NCBI RefSeq assembly: GCF_900095695.1 | Contig: NZ_FMIQ01000059.1 | Coordinates: forward strand, 1-64,000 | From: Hafnia alvei | GTDB taxonomy: Bacteria; Pseudomonadota; Gammaproteobacteria; Enterobacterales; Enterobacteriaceae | Length of the DNA: 64,000 nt | Direction of reading: 5' to 3' | Shown: positions 56,744-64,000 of the stretch, piece by piece | How the letters are laid out: each line of letters begins with the position of its first letter | Position numbering within the stretch: position 1 is the stretch's first letter | Translations under genes and position numbers: made by a program | The notes under the pieces: model-generated | Told to the model about the DNA's origin: nothing | The model's database searches: none | The model's input: the letters and a program-made list of their open reading frames with translations, nothing else

Positions 56744-57235
56744 TTATGCAAATGTCACAAATTTTGTGCTGCCGCACTCTTTTAAGTGTTCAGAAAGAGC
56801 AGAAGCCACTGATTTTAAACCATTTTCATCTTCTTTATCGAATCGGTCATAAACTGTGCTATCGATATCTAAAACCCCAATAACTTGTCCATTTACCTCA
56901 ATAGGCAGCACAATTTCAGCATTGCTGGCTGCATCACAGGCAATATGACCGGCAAAAGCGTGCACATCGGCAACGCGTTGGATCTCATTTTTGGCAAACG
57001 CAGTACCACATACACCTTTACCTACAGGAATTCGCACACAGGCTAATTTCCCTTGGAAAGGCGCAAGTACCAGCGTATTACCATCAATCAAATAGAATCC
57101 GACCCAGTTAACATCCTCTAATCGCTCGTAAATTAGCGCACTTGCATTGGATAATGTTGCGATAAAGTTATATTCGCCGCTGCTTAGAGCAGCTAAATCA
57201 CGCGCTAGGTCGGCATAAAACTCTTTTTTACTCAT
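56744..57235 (-). CDS. msrC: free methionine-R-sulfoxide reductase MsrC
   Basis: 163 residues (E. coli about 165). A GAF-domain enzyme that reduces free methionine-R-sulfoxide. LACVRIPVGKGVCGTAFAKN near residue 68 and GHIACDAASNAEIVLPIEVN near 102 supply the three conserved cysteines (two in the first segment, one in the second) and the ligand-binding Asp/Glu. IGVLDIDSTVYDRF follows. Formerly YebR. It stands 101 bp upstream of proQ on the same strand and is divergent from letA. Confidence 0.95.
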   Translation of the reverse strand: MSKKEFYADLARDLAALSSGEYNFIATLSNASALIYERLEDVNWVGFYLIDGNTLVLAPFQGKLACVRIPVGKGVCGTAFAKNEIQRVADVHAFAGHIACDAASNAEIVLPIEVNGQVIGVLDIDSTVYDRFDKEDENGLKSVASALSEHLKECGSTKFVTFA

Positions 57236-57465
57236 GTAAATCTCGTTATCTTGTTACTGGACGACAGCCATAAGGCCCGAATACGTCACATAAAATAAGC
57301 ATTAAATGCGTTATCACACAAGGCCTATCCAACATCACTACACTTTAACTCGTTACACATTGTATCTTTACATCAGTTAGACCTACATTTTTATAACAAC
57401 CATTCTGTTTTAAGGCCATCAATGCGATACTTTCACCCTTTGCGCCAGCCATCCTGCGTTTCTGA

Positions 57466-58710
57466 ATGAATATCACTCGAATTACCTCGCTACCAGAACA
57501 GCACATCAAACGTTGCCACGAATGCGACTATGTTTTCCAACTCCCAGAGCTGGATAAAAATCATACTGCATACTGCCCGCGTTGCTGTGCCAAAATTTGC
57601 TCTGGACGTGATTGGTCCATGACGCGCTTAACCGCGCTGTCTATTGCAATTTTGCTACTGATGCCGTTTGCCTTAAACGAGCCGCTGATTCAAATCCGCC
57701 TGCTAGGAACGACGATTTATGCCAGCTTGATTGAAGGTATTTGGCAAATGGCGATCCAAGGGGACCCGGTCACGGCCAGCATGGTGGCATTTTGTACCGT
57801 AGGCGCCCCGCTGACGCTGCCGCTCTCCATTCTTTATCTACGGTTCGGCCATAAACTAGGCATGAATCTGCGCCCAGTGTTATTGATGCTGGACAGATTA
57901 AAAGAGTGGATCATGCTCGATATCTATCTTATCGGCATGGGCGTAGCCTGTATAAAGGTTCAGGAATATGCGGATATCAACGTAGGAAACGCTTTTTTTG
58001 CCTACGTGATGATGACGTTACTCACACTGGTCACATTGATTCATCTTAATCTGAATCAACTGTGGGAGCGGTTTTATCCACGAACCCAGCCCAAAACGTC
58101 ACCGTATGAAATGAAACTCTGCTGTGCCTGCCACTATACTGGGCTACCTGATGAACGAGGCCGCTGCCCGCGTTGCCATACCACGTTGCATGCTCGTCAG
58201 CCCTACAGCCTACAAAAAACATGGGCCGCGCTGATTGCTGCCATCGTGATGCTTTTCCCCGCCAATATGCTGCCCATCTCAATTTTGTACGTGAACGGCG
58301 TGCGGATGGAAGACACCATTTTTTCTGGCGTAGTTTCGTTAGCAACCTCGGGCAATATTCCTATTGCAGCAATCGTATTTATTGCCAGTATTTTAGTTCC
58401 TTTCACTAAGGTGATTGTGATGCTGTTCTTATTGATCAGCATCCAATTTAAAACCCAGCACAGCCTAAAAACACGCATGCGTCTACTACGCTTAGTGACG
58501 TGGATTGGCCGCTGGTCGATGCTCGATCTTTTTGTTATCGCGTTAATGATGTCGTTGGTTAATCGCGACCAGCTACTTTCTTTTACTATGGGACCGGCGG
58601 CCTTCTATTTTGGTGCCGCCGTATTCCTAACCATCCTTGCCGTAGAATGGTTAGACAGCCGACTGATTTGGGATGCTCATGCAACAGGAAACGCCGAATA
58701 TACCGACTAA
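57466..58710 (+). CDS. letA: intermembrane lipid transport membrane protein LetA (PqiA family)
   Basis: 414 residues (E. coli YebS/LetA about 427). Two PqiA modules, each with a zinc-ribbon-like cysteine pair set (CHECDYVF...CPRCCAKIC near residue 16 and CCACHYTG...CPRCHTTL near 216), followed by four membrane helices. Together with LetB it forms a system for moving lipids between inner and outer membrane. It starts at 57466. The 3' end overlaps letB by 32 bp, so the two are translationally linked, as in E. coli. Confidence 0.94.
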   Translation: MNITRITSLPEQHIKRCHECDYVFQLPELDKNHTAYCPRCCAKICSGRDWSMTRLTALSIAILLLMPFALNEPLIQIRLLGTTIYASLIEGIWQMAIQGDPVTASMVAFCTVGAPLTLPLSILYLRFGHKLGMNLRPVLLMLDRLKEWIMLDIYLIGMGVACIKVQEYADINVGNAFFAYVMMTLLTLVTLIHLNLNQLWERFYPRTQPKTSPYEMKLCCACHYTGLPDERGRCPRCHTTLHARQPYSLQKTWAALIAAIVMLFPANMLPISILYVNGVRMEDTIFSGVVSLATSGNIPIAAIVFIASILVPFTKVIVMLFLLISIQFKTQHSLKTRMRLLRLVTWIGRWSMLDLFVIALMMSLVNRDQLLSFTMGPAAFYFGAAVFLTILAVEWLDSRLIWDAHATGNAEYTD

Positions 58711-61309
58711 CGCAACGCTACGACGTAAACGCCGTATCTCACCGTTTTGGTTATTACCTTTTATCGCCCTTCTGATTGCAGGCTGGTTAATCTATTCCAC
58801 AATGCAAGAGCGCGGCGATACCGTCATTATCGATTTCCAGTCGGCGGCAGGCTTGGTGGCTGGCCGAACGCCGGTACGTTATCAAGGCGTTGAAGTCGGC
58901 ACGGTGCAAAAAATAGCGCTCAGCAATGACCTCAATAAAATTGAAGTCAGCGTAAGCATTAAAAGCGATATGAAAGACGCCCTGCGTGATGGCACTCAGT
59001 TTTGGCTCGTCACGCCCAAAGCCTCTCTGGCCGGGATCTCAGGGTTAGACGCGCTAGTCGGCGGTAACTACATTGGGATGATGCCGGGTACGGGTAAGCC
59101 GAGCCAACATTTCGTCGCATTGGATACTCAGCCCAAATTCCGCCTTAATACCGGTGAATTGCTCATCCACCTGTTTGCTCCTGACTTAGGTTCTCTAAGC
59201 ACCGGCTCATTAGTCTATTACCGCAAAATTCCGGTGGGTAAAGTCTACGATTTTACCATTGCTGAAAACCAGCAAGGCGTTAGCATCGATGTACTTATCG
59301 ATAAGCGCTTTGCTAATTTGGTGAAAGACAACAGTCGTTTCTGGAATGTCTCTGGTTTCAAAGGTGATTTTGCCTTAGACGGCATTTCGGTGCAGATGGA
59401 AAGCATGGCCGCGTTAGTGAATGGGGCCATTGCCTTTGACTCACCCCACGGAGGCAAGCAGGCCGTAGCCAATCACAACTACACGCTCTATCCCGATTTG
59501 GCTCACAGCCAGCGCGGCGTCGTCATCGGTTTAGATTTACCCAATGGCGATGGCCTCACAGCGGACAGAACGCCTCTTATTTACCAAGGGTTGCAGGTCG
59601 GCACGCTCACCAAAATGACGTTGGAGAAAGACAGCAAAGTCAGCGGTGAATTAACGATTGATCCTAGCATCGTCGATCTGATGCGCAGTGGAACCCGCAT
59701 CAAAATGACCAGCCCTCGCCTCAGCTTGGATAATGCCAAACTGAGCCAGCTGCTCACGGGTAACGTATTTGAACTGCTCCCTGGCGAAGGTGAACCACAA
59801 AACCATTTCGCCGTACTGCCTAGCGCAGAGTCACTGTTACAGCAGCCTAATATCCTTAAGCTATCGCTCAGCGCATCACAAAGCTATGGCGTGGACGTTG
59901 GCCAGCCTATCAGCATGAACGGGATTAAAATTGGCCAAGTCCTTCATCGGGTTCTGAAAGATAACTCGGTTGTCTTCGACGTCGCTATCGAGCCGCAGTA
60001 TCGCAGCCGGATTCATGCCGACAGCAAGTTTGTGGTCAACAGCCGTCTTGACGTTAAGTTTGGTGTTGACGGTGTTCAATTGCTTGGTGCAAGCGCACAA
60101 GAATGGCTAGATGGCGGTATTCGCGTCATCCCGGGCAGCAAAGGTGAACCCAAGGATAAATACCCGCTCTACCAAAACAGTGAACATGCTGAGCAAGGCA
60201 TTACCGGTAATCTTCCGCCATCAACCCTGACTTTGCGCGCAGAAACCTTACCTGACATTCAAGCGGGTTCCGTTGTGCTGTATCGTAAATTCCAAGTTGG
60301 GGAAATTGTTGATGTTCGTCCTAAATCCAATGAATTTGAAATCGATGTTTATATTCAACCGGCCTACCGAAAGCTGCTTACGCCGCAAACTATTTTCTGG
60401 GCGGAAGGCGGAGCTAAAGTACAACTCAACGGCAGCGGATTGACGATTCAAGCATCTCCGCTAGATCGTGCAATCAAAGGCGCGGTTAGCTTCGACAATA
60501 TAGAGGGCGTTAGCGTTACCAAGGGGCAGAAGCTTGAGCTTTATTCTTCAGAAACGGCGGCCAGAGCGATTGGGAGCCAGATCACCCTGCGCACCTACGA
60601 TGCTTCAAAACTCTCAGCCGGAATGCCAATTCGCTATCTCGGCATCGATATTGGACAGGTTGAATCGCTAAAACTCTCCAACGAACGCAACGAAGTGTTA
60701 GCGAAAGCGGTGCTTTATCCCGAATATGTGGACTCCTTTGCACGCCAAGGAACGCGCTTCTCCATCGTTACACCGGAGATTTCAGCTACCGGCGTCAGTA
60801 ATTTAGAAACCCTGCTACAGCCCTACATCAACTTAGAACCAGGTCATGGACGCACCATGCGAACCTTTGAGCTGCAACAAGCCTCTATCGCTGATTCACG
60901 CTACCTCGATGGACTGAGCGTGATTGTCGATGCGCCAGAGACGGGATCGCTGCAAATTGGTACTCCGGTTCTTTTCCGAGGTATCGAAGTGGGTACCGTG
61001 ACGGGCCTCTATCTGGGCTCGATGTCTGACCGCGTGCACGTAGCGCTGCGCATCAGCAAGAAATACCAAAAACTGGTGCGTGAAAACTCAGTATTCTGGC
61101 TGGCATCAGGCTACAACGTCGAGTTTGGATTAACGGGCGGTATGGTTAAAACTGGTACGTTCCAGCAATTTATTCGCGGCGGCATCGCCTTTGCCACGCC
61201 ACCAACTACGCCGCTCGCGCCACAGGCTCAACCGAATACGCACTACCTGCTTAATGATAATGCGCCGGATAAATGGCAAAGCTGGGGCACTGCAATCCCT
61301 CTTCGCTAG
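58679..61309 (+). CDS. letB: MCE-domain lipid-transport tunnel protein LetB
   Basis: 876 residues (E. coli YebT/LetB about 877). One N-terminal membrane helix ([19 protein letters not shown]) and seven periplasmic MCE domains in a row. Their starting motifs are [117 protein letters not shown] and [19 protein letters not shown]. In E. coli LetB hexamers form a stacked tube long enough to span the periplasm. I chose the ATG at 58679 (ggga five bases upstream) over the one at 58673, which has no room for a ribosome site. Confidence 0.96.
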   Translation: MQQETPNIPTNATLRRKRRISPFWLLPFIALLIAGWLIYSTMQERGDTVIIDFQSAAGLVAGRTPVRYQGVEVGTVQKIALSNDLNKIEVSVSIKSDMKDALRDGTQFWLVTPKASLAGISGLDALVGGNYIGMMPGTGKPSQHFVALDTQPKFRLNTGELLIHLFAPDLGSLSTGSLVYYRKIPVGKVYDFTIAENQQGVSIDVLIDKRFANLVKDNSRFWNVSGFKGDFALDGISVQMESMAALVNGAIAFDSPHGGKQAVANHNYTLYPDLAHSQRGVVIGLDLPNGDGLTADRTPLIYQGLQVGTLTKMTLEKDSKVSGELTIDPSIVDLMRSGTRIKMTSPRLSLDNAKLSQLLTGNVFELLPGEGEPQNHFAVLPSAESLLQQPNILKLSLSASQSYGVDVGQPISMNGIKIGQVLHRVLKDNSVVFDVAIEPQYRSRIHADSKFVVNSRLDVKFGVDGVQLLGASAQEWLDGGIRVIPGSKGEPKDKYPLYQNSEHAEQGITGNLPPSTLTLRAETLPDIQAGSVVLYRKFQVGEIVDVRPKSNEFEIDVYIQPAYRKLLTPQTIFWAEGGAKVQLNGSGLTIQASPLDRAIKGAVSFDNIEGVSVTKGQKLELYSSETAARAIGSQITLRTYDASKLSAGMPIRYLGIDIGQVESLKLSNERNEVLAKAVLYPEYVDSFARQGTRFSIVTPEISATGVSNLETLLQPYINLEPGHGRTMRTFELQQASIADSRYLDGLSVIVDAPETGSLQIGTPVLFRGIEVGTVTGLYLGSMSDRVHVALRISKKYQKLVRENSVFWLASGYNVEFGLTGGMVKTGTFQQFIRGGIAFATPPTTPLAPQAQPNTHYLLNDNAPDKWQSWGTAIPLR

Positions 61310-61317
61310 CCCTGAAC

Positions 61318-61347
61318 AAAAACACCGCCGACTGGCGGTGTTTTTTT
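61318..61347 (+). terminator. letAB terminator
   Basis: aaaaacaccgcc-gact-ggcggtgttttt with extra T's, 8 bp after the letB stop. Confidence 0.93.
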
Positions 61348-61577
61348 AGTTTATAATGGGTACGACTTCTGAGAAAAGCATCGCCCTTCCACTTCATTCT
61401 CCAACCCCAAAAATGCCACGCTTAACGTTATGCGTTAAAGATAAAATAGAGCAACGCTTTACTAATGGCATAATCTCTCGTGCAAGCTCATCTCCCATCA
61501 AAAGAAAGACTTAACATTTGCTTTAGTTATCTTCAACAGCATAATTGGCTAAAAACTGGCAAAAAAAAAACCGTCGA

Positions 61578-61587
61578 CTACTCTTAA
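61578..61587 (+). promoter_or_regulatory. sigma-S type -10 of the sdsR promoter
   Basis: ctactcttaa matches the RpoS extended -10 (ctacacttaa) at nine of ten positions and ends four bases before the predicted RNA 5' end. SdsR is strictly RpoS-dependent in E. coli and Salmonella. Confidence 0.8.
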
Positions 61588-61590
61588 ATA

Positions 61591-61694
61591 GCAAGGCAAT
61601 CCAAGCCTGCATTAATGCCAACTTTTAGCGCACGGCTCTCTCCCAAGAGCCATTACCCTAGACCTGATACAGGAATCGTATCAGGTCTCTTTTT
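61591..61694 (+). ncRNA. sdsR: small regulatory RNA SdsR (RyeB)
   Basis: A 104-nt transcript can be drawn from gcaaggcaat to the end of the T-run. Its size and sequence match E. coli SdsR: gcctgcattaatgccaact and ttagcgcacggctctctccc are shared almost base for base. Two hairpins follow the single-stranded 5' part: ggctct-ctccca-agagcc (61634-61651) and the terminator gacctgatac-aggaatc-gtatcaggtc plus tcttttt. The second stem differs from E. coli in compensating positions, so base pairing is kept. SdsR is an abundant Hfq/ProQ-linked RNA of stationary phase that represses ompD-type porins, mutS and other mRNAs. In E. coli RyeA is transcribed from the opposite strand; I cannot define such a transcript here. 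Confidence 0.93.
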
Positions 61695-61761
61695 AATCGA
61701 TCAAAAATAGTCCTGATATAAAACCGCCTATCTAGCCGTTGATCTTGATCACTTCTCACAC

Positions 61762-61892
61762 AGGGATATCGGTTGGAGACGGAGCATGAGACGACGTATG
61801 AGCACTGAGTCAGTGATGAATGTGTTGTTGATTGCGGTGCATCGGGAGAAACATTAGTCCATTCAGATCAGATATCTCGATATACGAACGGA
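61762..61892 (+). pseudogene. IS3-family transposase remnant (OrfB integrase fragment)
   Basis: From 61762 the plus strand reads GWRRSMRRRMSTESVMNVLL and then IAVHREKH before a stop at 61855. Shifted by one frame from 61854 the next bases read LVHSDQISRYTNG. Together they correspond to the segment between the first Asp and the HSDQGSQYT block of IS3-type integrase cores, with the conserved glycine of HSDQG replaced and one frameshift. No terminal repeats or further transposase sequence is visible on either side, so only about 130 bp of the element survive. It lies 67 bp after the sdsR terminator. Confidence 0.72.
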
Positions 61893-62177
61893 CGCCCCCT
61901 TTTGACTCTAGTCTTTTCAAGATCCTTCTTAGGATAACCTTGTACTGCATGAAGTGACATTTTCAAAATAAAACGTTGCATTGAGAAAGAATAACTGTGT
62001 TTTAAAATCCTTCGTTCATATAAAAGCTATCAATTCATCAACATATTAAATGTTAAGAAGTTAATTATTTATAATTAATATCATAGTTAATAAATCATTA
62101 ATAAAAACAACAAACTTAAATAAATTTGATAACAATTAAGAGTTATATTTTAAGACCATTAAAAATAAGGAACTGTT

Positions 62178-62459
62178 ATGAGTTGGGATTTTAATGATAG
62201 CGCACCACAAGCATCAAATTTGAGAATAGTTGAACCATCAGGAATGAGAAAATATTATGAATGGAGGCGACTGATTAGATATATGAACCTGCCACCAAAT
62301 GATGCTGCGGCTAGAGTTGGCGATCTTAGATATGAGAGATTACCTGAGCGTGGTCCATATAATTTCTCGATAAGATTATCACAACAACATCGGGTGCATT
62401 TTACTGTTGATAATACAGCGAAGAGAATTACAGTATTATCAATAGGCCCTCATGGTTAA
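62178..62459 (+). CDS. hypothetical protein with RelE/ParE-like C-terminal half
   Basis: 93 residues, ATG with aagga about six bases upstream. No signal peptide or membrane segment. The N-terminal part (MSWDFNDSAPQASNLRIVEP) is unfamiliar. Residues 25-60 are helical and basic (MRKYYEWRRLIRYMN). The C-terminal YNFSIRLSQQHRVHFTVDN followed by ITVLSIGPHG resembles the last strands of RelE/HigB/ParE toxins (YSIRI..QYR..F....V.V..I..H), with Arg and His in plausible positions. Nine of twelve arginines are AGA/AGG and several isoleucines ATA, unlike the neighbouring core genes, pointing to acquisition. No antitoxin-like frame is adjacent. It may be a lone toxin domain, a remnant of a larger toxin, or unrelated. 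Confidence 0.6.
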   Translation: MSWDFNDSAPQASNLRIVEPSGMRKYYEWRRLIRYMNLPPNDAAARVGDLRYERLPERGPYNFSIRLSQQHRVHFTVDNTAKRITVLSIGPHG

Positions 62460-62472
62460 GTAAGTAGACACA

Positions 62473-62491
62473 GTGGCTCTAGCAGAGCCAC
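62473..62491 (+). terminator. possible terminator after the RelE-like gene
   Basis: Perfect 8-bp stem gtggctct/agagccac with a 3-nt loop, 14 bp after the stop codon. The following bases (atcaacataattg) lack a T-run, so termination is uncertain. Confidence 0.45.
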
Positions 62492-62842
62492 ATCAACATA
62501 ATTGTTATCACGCATAAAATCACAAAATTAAGAACTAAATTTTCCTGTGAAAAACTTTCCCTACGGCGAAAAAAACAGCAGCAATAATGCTCTCAGATTC
62601 GATCAGTTCTGGTCCTTGAACTAGTGACTGACGCGTACTCGGTCACAGGCCCTGCTATATACCAGAAACAGACATTGTTCTTAATTATACTAGGGACAGT
62701 CCTGTGCAGATATGCTCCTCGATAAATTGCAATCATGGGCCTAACTATTTTAGTTCCTATTATTCACCCACCTAGAGTAATAGCTAAGTATTAATTAGCA
62801 TTGCCAGTTAATCTGTTCTTTCATGAATATAAAGTCGTTAAG

Positions 62843-63094
62843 TTAAATCATCTCATTGAAAATAATTTTCATCAAAAAACATCCATATAAAACCAATTGA
62901 ACATAATGAGTGTATCTTTGAGCCGATTTTTTCATAACTAAAAAATAGAATTTCCCATAAGAGAGGAAATGCAAAAAAGACTTCACCTCTGACACATCGC
63001 CACTCTTCAACGCCTGTTGGAATTTTTGAACTTGCGTGAACAGATCACGTTTATGACTATTATAGTTACCCGTGGTATATAGAGATAAATGACG
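62843..63094 (-). pseudogene. decayed protein-coding remnant, function unknown
   Basis: An 84-codon frame on the minus strand is open from a stop at 63095-63097 to a stop at 62843 but has no good start codon. Its middle reads like real protein: GNYNSHKRD, then DLFTQVQKFQQALKSGDVSE, then VKSFLHF, a pattern typical of small periplasmic or lipoprotein domains. The downstream part (LSYGKFYFLVMKKSAQ onwards) loses that character, as after a frameshift. I cannot name the family. The presence of coding-like sequence in an otherwise empty AT-rich stretch suggests a gene fragment left by deletion. Confidence 0.4.
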
Positions 63095-63465
63095 CTACGT
63101 AATTATAACCAAACGGCACTACTAATACATGTTAATTCAGGTGCGTTATTATTTATAAATTCCTCCCAATGTTCATTCACTGATAGCAACCAATTTAGTT
63201 GGATTATTGTTCGCGTTGTATTAGGATTGAGCAAATTTAATGCAACAGTTTTTAACTTGTATTAAATTTCAGCTAAATAGTAAATTCGAGTTCTAATTAT
63301 CTAGTTTAAATACGTTACTATTGTTGCAATTTATTGCGCTATATAGTTGAATGCATATCGAGTTTAATGGCTGTTACATATATCATATTTATGTATTTCT
63401 ATTATTTTACCTATAAAACAATTACGAATGTAAATTAAAAATTCGTTATACGTCAGGGATAAAAA

Positions 63466-64000
63466 ATGATTAAACATCATGTGGCGAAAAAAATTGTATT
63501 AGCAGTGGCATTGGGTTGTGCTTCTTTCTCCTCGCTGGCAGAAATTACTCTGTTAGAGCAAGATCCGCAGGCTGGCGATCCACTCAGCCGCTTGAAGTTT
63601 CAGGTTGGCGGTAGTATTCGTCCACAGTTCATAGATGAAATGGGCAACAGTGACAGAGGCTCTTATAAGCGCAACGGTTATGACGGCGGAACGCGTTTTC
63701 GTTTCTCTGCCGATTATTATCTGTTCGACGATGTTAGCCTGATTGGTTACTACGAATTGGGTGTGAATATTCCAGCGCTATTCAACTGGGATAATCATTA
63801 TGCAGATGGCGCAGCAAACACCGATCGACGCATGCTGTTCGGAGGTCTGAAAAGCGCAACTTGGGGTACTCTAACCTACGGCAAGCAAAATAGTATCTAC
63901 TACACCGTTGTTGGCGCTAAAACGGATATCTGGGACTTCGATATGCAGGCTCAGGCTCCAGGTAACGGTTATAACGGCAACTACGACGGCTCATACCGCA
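63466..64000 (+). CDS. outer-membrane porin, 5' part (gene runs past the window)
   Basis: 178 codons visible. A signal peptide MIKHHVAKKIVLAVALGCAS is cleaved near SLA|EI. The mature part is rich in aromatic, glycine and aspartate residues with alternating beta-strands: FQVGGSIRPQFIDEMG, GGTRFRFSADYYLFDDVSLI, LFGGLKSATWGTLTYGKQNS and YTVVGAKTDIWDFDMQAQAP. The RxRFSADYYLFDD and GTLTYGKQNS segments are characteristic of Gram-negative general-porin-like barrels. It is not OmpC/OmpF itself; it resembles a separate group seen in Serratia and Yersinia-type genomes. aggga precedes the ATG. Its position near sdsR, a regulator of porin mRNAs, is suggestive but unproven. Confidence 0.82.
   Translation, partial: MIKHHVAKKIVLAVALGCASFSSLAEITLLEQDPQAGDPLSRLKFQVGGSIRPQFIDEMGNSDRGSYKRNGYDGGTRFRFSADYYLFDDVSLIGYYELGVNIPALFNWDNHYADGAANTDRRMLFGGLKSATWGTLTYGKQNSIYYTVVGAKTDIWDFDMQAQAPGNGYNGNYDGSYR

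Larger units (their letters stand above)
61310..62177. other. intergenic region after letB
   Basis: 868 bp. It holds the letB terminator, the SdsR small RNA (61591-61694), a transposase remnant (61762-61892) and an AT-rich run up to the RelE-like gene. In E. coli rsmF, yebV, yebW and pphA lie between letB and sdsR; no trace of them is seen here. Confidence 0.7.
62460..63465. other. gene-poor AT-rich region before the porin
   Basis: About 1 kb with no intact gene. It starts with a gtggctct-agc-agagccac stem (62473-62491) just after the RelE-like gene. In the middle it contains a decayed reading frame on the minus strand (62843-63094). The last 350 bp are very AT-rich and should include the porin promoter. 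Confidence 0.6.

Noticed and set aside
61591-61694. Reading the two hairpins after letB as a simple double terminator
   Set aside because: letB already has a strong terminator at 61318, and the segment matches SdsR in sequence, length and promoter.
62624-62650. tRNA-like ttcaagg/gaactag arms near 62.6 kb
   Set aside because: No consistent cloverleaf, acceptor stem or anticodon loop could be drawn.

Overview
The window looks like a chromosome segment of a gamma-proteobacterium of the order Enterobacterales. Most genes read as clear orthologues of Escherichia coli genes, in blocks that keep the E. coli order: ydgJ, cnu, ydgK-rsxABCDGE-nth, dtpA-gstA, pdxY-tyrS-pdxH-mliC-anmK-slyB-slyA-ydhIJK-ydhL, nemA-gloA-rnt, grxD-mepH-sodB-ynhF-purR, punR-punC-cfa, then htpX, prc-proQ, msrC-letA-letB. 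The extra genes (ara genes, fhs, cynRTS) and the missing ones (araD, nemR, sodC, lhr, ydhP, rsmF) suggest a genus outside Escherichia/Salmonella. Hafnia or a close relative is my best guess, but I cannot test it here.

Layout. Positions 1-370 hold a hairpin-rich non-coding stretch with an imperfect 40-bp tandem repeat. 0.4-2.6 kb: yfeH and ydgJ. 2.9-12.3 kb: an L-arabinose island on both strands (orphan TRAP binding protein, araC, araHGF leftward, araBA rightward), with a CRP site and two AraC half-sites in the araF/araB gap. 12.6-16.5 kb: cnu, yedA, fhs with a PurR-like operator, ydgK. 16.6-22.9 kb: the Rsx electron-transfer complex and endonuclease III. 23.4-28.0 kb: peptide transporter, glutathione transferase and the cyanate operon. 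28.0-34.2 kb: vitamin B6, tRNA charging, cell-wall recycling, slyB and slyA. 34.3-42.8 kb: the ydhIJK efflux unit, electrophile detoxification genes (nemA, gloA), RNase T and glutaredoxin 4. 43-52.6 kb: mepH, sodB, the tiny ynhF, purR with ynjCD attached, the purine transport pair punR/punC, and cfa. 52.7-61.3 kb: htpX, prc, proQ, msrC and the LetAB lipid-transport genes. 61.3-64 kb: an AT-rich accessory stretch with the SdsR small RNA, a broken IS3-type transposase, a RelE/ParE-like orphan, a decayed reading frame and the start of a porin.

Functional links. Purine control recurs: purR lies here, PurR-like boxes sit before purR and fhs, and punR/punC handle purine nucleosides. Envelope stress and remodelling also recur (slyB with a PhoP box, mliC, anmK, mepH, prc, htpX, LetAB, cfa, SdsR). 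Detoxification of electrophiles and redox balance are served by nemA, gloA, gstA, grxD, sodB, msrC and Rsx.

I found no CRISPR array, prophage, tRNA or rRNA, and no new multi-gene system I could defend. The least explained region is 61.7-63.1 kb, together with the structured element at the left end. Comparisons with E. coli lengths and sequences are from memory.
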